Source: Streptomyces sp. DH5 (GTDB lineage Bacteria; Actinomycetota; Actinomycetes; Streptomycetales; Streptomycetaceae). Taken from it: a DNA stretch of 64,000 nt. This document shows, in pieces, positions 53,962 to 64,000 of this stretch (positions within the stretch are counted from its first letter, which is position 1; each line of letters opens with the position of its first letter). The notes below the pieces were generated by a model. That model was not told the DNA's origin and made no database searches. It was given only the letters and a program-made list of their open reading frames with translations. The stretch covers positions 248,001 to 312,000 of the forward strand of contig NZ_JAHWGP010000001.1 of the NCBI RefSeq assembly GCF_020873915.1, in the 5' to 3' direction. The translations under genes were made by a program, and so were the position numbers.

Positions 53962-55677
53962 ATGGGGCACGGGCACACACACGGACCGCACCACCACCAC
54001 GGAGACGACCACCGGCACGAGGCGACGGCGCCCCTGCCCGCCGCCTTCGACACCTCCGTGCCCGACGAGGCGCTGAGCCCCGAGCAGAAGTCCCGCCGCA
54101 CGCTGCTGCGCCGGGCCGGGCTGCTCGGGGCGGGGCTCGCGGCCGGCACCGTCCTGTCCGCCGGGGCCGGTGCGGCCACCCCGGCACACGCGGCGGGCGA
54201 CAGCCGCCGCGGCAAGGGCAAGGGATTCCTGTGGCTCGCGGGTGACCACCACATCCACACCCAGTACAGCAGCGACGGCAAGTACCGCGTCGTCGACCAG
54301 GTCCGCCAGGGCGCCCGGCACGGCATGGACTGGCTGGTCATCACCGACCACGGCAGCACCACCCACGCGAAGATCGGCGTGGAGAAGGTCAACCCGGACA
54401 TCAAGGAGGCCCGCGCCGCCTACGGGGACACCCTGGTCTTCCAGGGGCTGGAGTGGAACATCCCGGCCGCCGAGCACGGCACCGTCTTCGTCCACCCGGG
54501 CCGCCACGAGGTCGCCGTCCTCAAGCAGTTCGAGACCGACTACGACGGCGGCGTCAAGCGTGCCGGCGACTCCACGCCCGCCAACGAGGCACTCGCCGTC
54601 GCCGGCCTGAACTTCCTCGCCGACCAGGTGAGGCGGCGCAAGGTCAAGGACGCCCTGATGCTCGCCAACCACCCCTCGCGCAAGGGCATCGACTCGCCGC
54701 ACGAGATCCGGGCCTGGCGCGACGCCACCGGCACCGGCCGGCAGATCGCCGTCGGCTTCGAGGGCGCCCCCGGCCACCAGGCCGCGGGCCTGCCGAAGCC
54801 CCTCGGCATGGGCCGCGCCCGCGGCATCTACGACGGCAGCCCCGGCGCCAACTCCTTCCCCGGTTACCCGCTGGAGAGCTACCGCACCTGGGGCGGCTTC
54901 GACTGGATGACCGCCACCGTCGGCGGCCTGTGGGACAGCCTGCTCGCCGAGGGCCGCCCCTGGTGGATCACCGCCAACTCCGACTCCCACCAGGTCTACG
55001 CCGACACCGCCGTCCGCGGCCCGGGCGGCGACTTCGCCACCGACGGCCGCTACCCCGACCCCGTCTACGGCGGGCAGATCGACGTCACCCAGGGCGACTA
55101 CTGGCCAGGCCAGTACAGCCGCACCCACGTCGGCGCCGACGGCTTCTCCTACGCCGCCGTCATGGACGGCATCCGCGCCGGCCGCATCTGGGTCGACCAC
55201 GGACAGCTCGTCAGCGGCCTCGACGTCCGGGTCTCCGGCGGCGGCCGCTGGGCCACCCTCGGCGGCGCCCTGCACGTCCGCAAGGGCACCAGGGTCACGC
55301 TGACCGCCGACGTCGCGCTCGCCTCGGGTCCCAACTGGGCCGGGTTCACCCCCCGGCTCGCCCGCGTCGACGTCGTCCGGGGCGACGTCACGGGACCGGT
55401 CGTCGACAAGGACACCTTCACCGCGCCCACCGCGAAGGTCGCCCGCTCCTACGACATCGGCAAGTCGGCCGGCACCGTCCGCGTCACCTTCGACCTCGGC
55501 CGCGTCGACCGTCCGCTGTACGTCCGGCTGCGCGGCACCGACGGCAACCGGACCGCCGTCGGCGCGATGGGCGCCGACGTCGACCCGGCGGGTCCCGCCC
55601 TCGACGTCGTCGGCGACGCCGACCCGTGGCGCGACCTGTGGTTCTACACCAACCCGGTATGGGTCCTGCCGTCGTGA
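53962..55677 (+). CDS. Tat-exported PHP-domain phosphoesterase-like protein
   Basis: 571 aa. A His-rich N-terminus (nine His within residues 3-19) precedes a twin-arginine signal, SRRTLLRRAGLLGAG (Arg45-Arg46), and an AHA cleavage region near residue 80. The mature protein begins with the PHP metal-site motifs DHHIHTQYSSDG and ITDHGSTTH, and later NSDSHQVY. Expected to be a metal-dependent phosphoesterase folded before export. GAGGAGG lies 10 nt before the ATG. The His-rich leader before the signal is unusual and may bind metal. Confidence 0.8.
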   Translation: MGHGHTHGPHHHHGDDHRHEATAPLPAAFDTSVPDEALSPEQKSRRTLLRRAGLLGAGLAAGTVLSAGAGAATPAHAAGDSRRGKGKGFLWLAGDHHIHTQYSSDGKYRVVDQVRQGARHGMDWLVITDHGSTTHAKIGVEKVNPDIKEARAAYGDTLVFQGLEWNIPAAEHGTVFVHPGRHEVAVLKQFETDYDGGVKRAGDSTPANEALAVAGLNFLADQVRRRKVKDALMLANHPSRKGIDSPHEIRAWRDATGTGRQIAVGFEGAPGHQAAGLPKPLGMGRARGIYDGSPGANSFPGYPLESYRTWGGFDWMTATVGGLWDSLLAEGRPWWITANSDSHQVYADTAVRGPGGDFATDGRYPDPVYGGQIDVTQGDYWPGQYSRTHVGADGFSYAAVMDGIRAGRIWVDHGQLVSGLDVRVSGGGRWATLGGALHVRKGTRVTLTADVALASGPNWAGFTPRLARVDVVRGDVTGPVVDKDTFTAPTAKVARSYDIGKSAGTVRVTFDLGRVDRPLYVRLRGTDGNRTAVGAMGADVDPAGPALDVVGDADPWRDLWFYTNPVWVLPS

Positions 55678-56183
55678 CGCCGTACGCCGTCACCGTGGAC
55701 GCGGGTATCAGGGACCTGCTCGACGCCGACCACCTGCTGCACCGGATGGCAGCCGAACTCGATCTCCCCGAGGACACGTTCGGCTGCACCCACCTCGTGC
55801 GCGACGACCGGCCGCGCGTCGTGGTGTCGCTGTCCCTGCCCGCGCGGCCGTTCCCGGACTCCGTCCGGGAACGCCTCGCGGAGCACGGCGCCGTTCTCCC
55901 GGGCCTGCCCGACGCGGCGGGCCGTGCGGTGCTCTACCCGGGCGTCTCCGCCCTCACCGGCACGACGACCGTCGCGGAGCTGCTCGCGGGCTCCGCGATC
56001 GACCGCGTGACGGTGCTGGGCACGCCCGGGCCCCCGGCGCCAAAGACCCGGGTGGTGACCCGCGAGCACGTACGGCCGCAGTGGCAGGGCGGCGAACTCG
56101 TCCTCGCCGCCACCCCGGCCCTGGGCGGCGCCCTCGTGCCGTTCGAGGCCCCGGACCCCACACCCTGCTGCGCGGACCACTGA
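55674..56183 (+). CDS. hypothetical protein coupled to PHP gene
   Basis: 169 aa from the GTG at 55674, which overlaps the PHP stop by 4 bp (GTGA); an ATG at 55659 is also in frame. No domain recognised. It begins VTPYAVTVDAGIRDLLDADHL and ends in DPTPCCADH, a C-terminal Cys-Cys pair that could bind metal. The overlap implies the two products act together. Confidence 0.65.
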   Translation: MTPYAVTVDAGIRDLLDADHLLHRMAAELDLPEDTFGCTHLVRDDRPRVVVSLSLPARPFPDSVRERLAEHGAVLPGLPDAAGRAVLYPGVSALTGTTTVAELLAGSAIDRVTVLGTPGPPAPKTRVVTREHVRPQWQGGELVLAATPALGGALVPFEAPDPTPCCADH

Positions 56184-56193
56184 GCCGGGTCGG

Positions 56194-59079
<2,886 letters not shown>

Positions 59080-59434
59080 TCAGCCGCTGATGAAGGTGAT
59101 CGTGGCGACGGCGGCGAAGAAGGTCAGCGGGTTCCGCACGACGAGCCGCCGGTACGCGCCCCGGTGACCGAGCCCGTTCACCCGCGCCGCCTCCTCCAGT
59201 TCACTCGGGAACCCCAGGAAGTACTGCCGGATCAGGAAGCGGATGAAACCACTGGACAGCCCCGGAACGAGCGGACCGTCCGCGCCGGCGGTGGCGTGCT
59301 TCCGCAGCGACCGGGCGGAAGCCGACCGTCGGGCCCTCGAACGGCTCGGTGACATGGCCCTCTTGGACGTCGGTGGGGAAGAACCGCCCCTCCGCACCGG
59401 TGATCGCGGCGTCCGTGGACCGTACGGCGTCCAC
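59080..59434 (-). pseudogene. ABC sugar-transporter permease remnant
   Basis: C-terminal part of a MalG/LacG-like permease: IRQYFLGFPSELEEAARVNG carries the EAA-loop pattern and is followed by LGHRGAYRRLV and a helix ending in a stop (FISG). The preceding periplasmic loop (TDAAITGAEGRFFP) is in a different frame. Only about a third of the gene is left. The other ABC genes are absent; the AldO gene lies directly upstream. Confidence 0.65.
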
Positions 59435-59524
59435 GATCAGCGGACGGACCAGCAGCGTCAGGATGAGCGCGCCCGCGCTGCCCGCGCCGTGATCCCGCGC
59501 GTTCGCGGGGCCGCCCCGTCGCGG

Positions 59525-62282
<2,758 letters not shown>

Positions 62283-62324
62283 GACACCGGGGGCCGTCGT
62301 CGAACGGCCGTCGAAGAGGTGTCG

Positions 62325-62356
62325 GGAAGGCCGGAACCGAGACGTTCCGGCCTTCC
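62325..62356 (+). terminator. terminator after the radical-SAM-like gene
   Basis: Perfect 13-bp arms 62325-62337 and 62344-62356 around a 6-nt loop, followed by TTGCGTATT. It ends the transcript from 60933. Confidence 0.8.
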
Positions 62357-62418
62357 TTGCGTATTGTCCACGCGAGGGGTTGCCGCGCGGCCACGGAAAG
62401 TGAAGGCAGCGCTTGTCA

Positions 62419-62432
62419 GTTGTGTCGACAAC
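62419..62432. promoter_or_regulatory. short palindrome upstream of the sigma/CBM gene
   Basis: GTTGT-GTCG-ACAAC, five-bp arms about 90 bp before the ATG at 62521; a possible operator, with no known protein matched. The rest of 62357-62520 shows no gene. Confidence 0.35.
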
Positions 62433-62520
62433 GTGAAAAGCTCTCGTCCACCTCCGCGAGGTTCCCTCAACTCCACTGCCAATAAGGCGAGTTGACCTCG
62501 TTCGTGGATGCAGGAGCCTC

Positions 62521-64000
62521 ATGCCCGACCTGCCGAGCCCTCAGGACGCCACCGAAGCCGCCCTGTTCACCGAGTGCTGGGACGCGGTGCTCTCCTACGC
62601 CGACCTGTGCACGGCGGGATCCGCCGCCGCCGCTGAACTGGCCCGCGAGGCCTTCACCCAGGGCATAGGAGAACTGCGCGCCGCCGAGACCGGCTCCCCG
62701 CGCGGAACCGGCCGCCGCTCCGCCCGGCTGCCCCGGATACCCCTGCTGCTGACCGCCGTCCGCACCACCGCGGCCGCCTGGGAGGACGCCGGACAGGGAC
62801 ACAAACTCGACCCCGACCTCCGCCTGTGGCTCCACTCCGGCCAGGCCGCCCGCTACACCGGGCCGCCGCTGCGACGTCCGGTCGCCGTACGCGGACTGCG
62901 CGACCTCCAGCAGGCGGACGCGGAACTGCTGTGGCTGGCCGAGGTGGAGGCGCTGCCCCTGCCCCTGGCCGCCCGCCGGCTCGGCCTCGACCCCGACACG
63001 ATCGCCGACGAACTCGCCCAGGTCGGCGGCCTGTTCCGCGACCGCTGCCACCGCAACCACCTCGACTCCCCGCTCGACGCCGAGTGCCGCAGCTACGCCC
63101 GGCTCCTCGACGCCGTCACCCGCTCGCCGGCCGCCGACACCCCCGGCGACCTCTCCCGCCACCTCGCCACCTGCCACCCGTGCGCCGAGGCGGCCGCCTG
63201 TCTGCGGCTGCACGGCGGAGGCCTGCCCGGCGCACTGGCCGGCGGGGTGATCGGCTGGGGCGGCCTCGCCTACCTGGAACGCCGCCGCCGCGCCGCCGAG
63301 GTACGGCTCGGAGCCGGACGCCCGGACCGGCCCGACTCCGACGACCCGTCCGACGGCGACGGCAGGACCCGCGTCGCCCGGCACGGGCTGCTGGCCGCCG
63401 CCGCCCTCGTCTCCCTCCTCGCGCTCGCGGTCTCCCTGATGCCGTTCGGGGACGGCGCCGCCGAGAGCGCCGTCCGCCCCGACACCGACCGCCCGCCGGC
63501 GGCCGACTCCGGCCCCTCCCTGCCGCCCGCCCCCATAGCCGGGCCGGACGACACCACCCCCGGCTCCCCGGACCCCTCCGCCGGGCGCACCCCCGAGCGC
63601 ACCCCGGAGGGGAAGCACCCCGACCCCGAACCCCAGGGCACCTCGTCCGCCACCGCCGCGCCCGAGACCACCGCCGCACGCGGCGGCCCCGCCCCCTGCC
63701 GGGTCGACTACGACCTCGTCAACCAGTGGCCGGACGGCTTCCAGGCCACCGTCACCGTGACCACGCCGCACCCGCTCGACTCCTGGCGCGTCGGCTTCAC
63801 GTTCCCGGACGGCCAGCGCGTCACCCAGGCGTGGGACGCCTCCGCGGACCAGGACGGCTCCCGCGTCACCGCCACCGCCGCCGACTACGACAAGACGGTC
63901 GCCGCCGGCGGCACACTCGCCTTCGGCTTCCTCGCCTCCTGGCACGGCACCAACACCCCGCCGACCGGCTTCACCCTCAACGGCCGCACCTGCGTGACGG
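62521..64000 (+). CDS. sigma-like/membrane/CBM2 fusion protein, 3' end outside window
   Basis: At least 493 aa, truncated by the right edge. The N-terminal part (about residues 10-205) has sigma-factor-like helices, for example AAAAELAREAFTQGIGELRA and the region-4-like WLAEVEALPLPLAARRLGLD. A HLATCHPC zinc-like motif follows, then one membrane helix (HGLLAAAALVSLLALAVSL, about 288-308), a Pro-rich linker, and a CBM2 domain (Cys393 to Cys491, VNQWPDGFQATVTV, WHGTNTPP). The domain order suggests the CBM2 is outside and the sigma-like part inside, a possible polysaccharide-sensing anti-sigma/sigma-like protein. Similar Streptomyces proteins are called cellulose-binding proteins. Confidence 0.78.
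   Translation, partial: MPDLPSPQDATEAALFTECWDAVLSYADLCTAGSAAAAELAREAFTQGIGELRAAETGSPRGTGRRSARLPRIPLLLTAVRTTAAAWEDAGQGHKLDPDLRLWLHSGQAARYTGPPLRRPVAVRGLRDLQQADAELLWLAEVEALPLPLAARRLGLDPDTIADELAQVGGLFRDRCHRNHLDSPLDAECRSYARLLDAVTRSPAADTPGDLSRHLATCHPCAEAAACLRLHGGGLPGALAGGVIGWGGLAYLERRRRAAEVRLGAGRPDRPDSDDPSDGDGRTRVARHGLLAAAALVSLLALAVSLMPFGDGAAESAVRPDTDRPPAADSGPSLPPAPIAGPDDTTPGSPDPSAGRTPERTPEGKHPDPEPQGTSSATAAPETTAARGGPAPCRVDYDLVNQWPDGFQATVTVTTPHPLDSWRVGFTFPDGQRVTQAWDASADQDGSRVTATAADYDKTVAAGGTLAFGFLASWHGTNTPPTGFTLNGRTCVT

Overview
The window is very GC-rich, densely packed actinobacterial DNA with G/C-biased third codon positions and frequent GTG starts. The gene set is typical of a Streptomyces chromosome: an AldO-type alditol oxidase, SpoIIE-type phosphatases, an actinobacterial adenosine kinase, a LAL regulator and a DUF6571 protein. 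I see no tRNA, rRNA, CRISPR array or intact insertion sequence.

Region 1 (1-15124, all on the + strand) is part of a specialised-metabolite gene cluster that runs off the left edge. At its centre are homologues of GriI (aldolase) and GriH (cyclase), the two enzymes that make 3-amino-4-hydroxybenzoate (3,4-AHBA) from aspartate semialdehyde and dihydroxyacetone phosphate. Around them lie an SDR, a cupin, a caffeoyl-CoA-type O-methyltransferase, an Ada-like regulator that has lost both methyl-acceptor sites, an acyl-AMP ligase, a second O-methyltransferase and two FAD aromatic hydroxylases. A translationally coupled methyl-supply cassette (metK, adenosine kinase, metF) and a SnoaL-like protein follow. 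The expected chemistry is an O-methylated, hydroxylated aminophenol activated by the ligase as an acyl-AMP, or possibly diazotised. No PKS or NRPS core gene is in view.

Region 2 (15132-35623) is ordinary chromosome with accessory genes: an exported beta-propeller-like protein, a GAF regulator, an AidB-type acyl-CoA dehydrogenase, YihY, an NmrA-like protein opposite an AraC regulator, a second AraC protein, a VOC protein, a NADAR-domain protein, ThuA, an MFS exporter, a LacI regulator opposite a carboxylesterase, DinB and AlkD-like proteins, and a three-gene ESX/WXG-like operon with a DUF6571 protein.

Region 3 (36-60 kb) is signalling and stress related: a PAS/SpoIIE phosphatase, homocysteine methyltransferase, a LAL regulator opposite it, an MFS exporter, DUF2252, HdeD, SHOCT and DUF7144-like membrane proteins, a lipid kinase, a glutamine amidotransferase and a second SpoIIE phosphatase. 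It then holds a secreted PHP protein, lacZ and AldO. Several genes here are frameshifted or truncated: a HATPase, gntK, a DinB-like gene and an ABC permease. Most inferred shifts lie in G/C homopolymers, so sequence error must be separated from real decay.

Region 4 (60933-64000) has a radical-SAM-like protein with an unusual CX8CX2C cysteine motif, a strong terminator, and a right-edge gene joining a sigma-factor-like N-terminus, a small Cys/His motif, one membrane helix and an extracellular family-2 carbohydrate-binding module.
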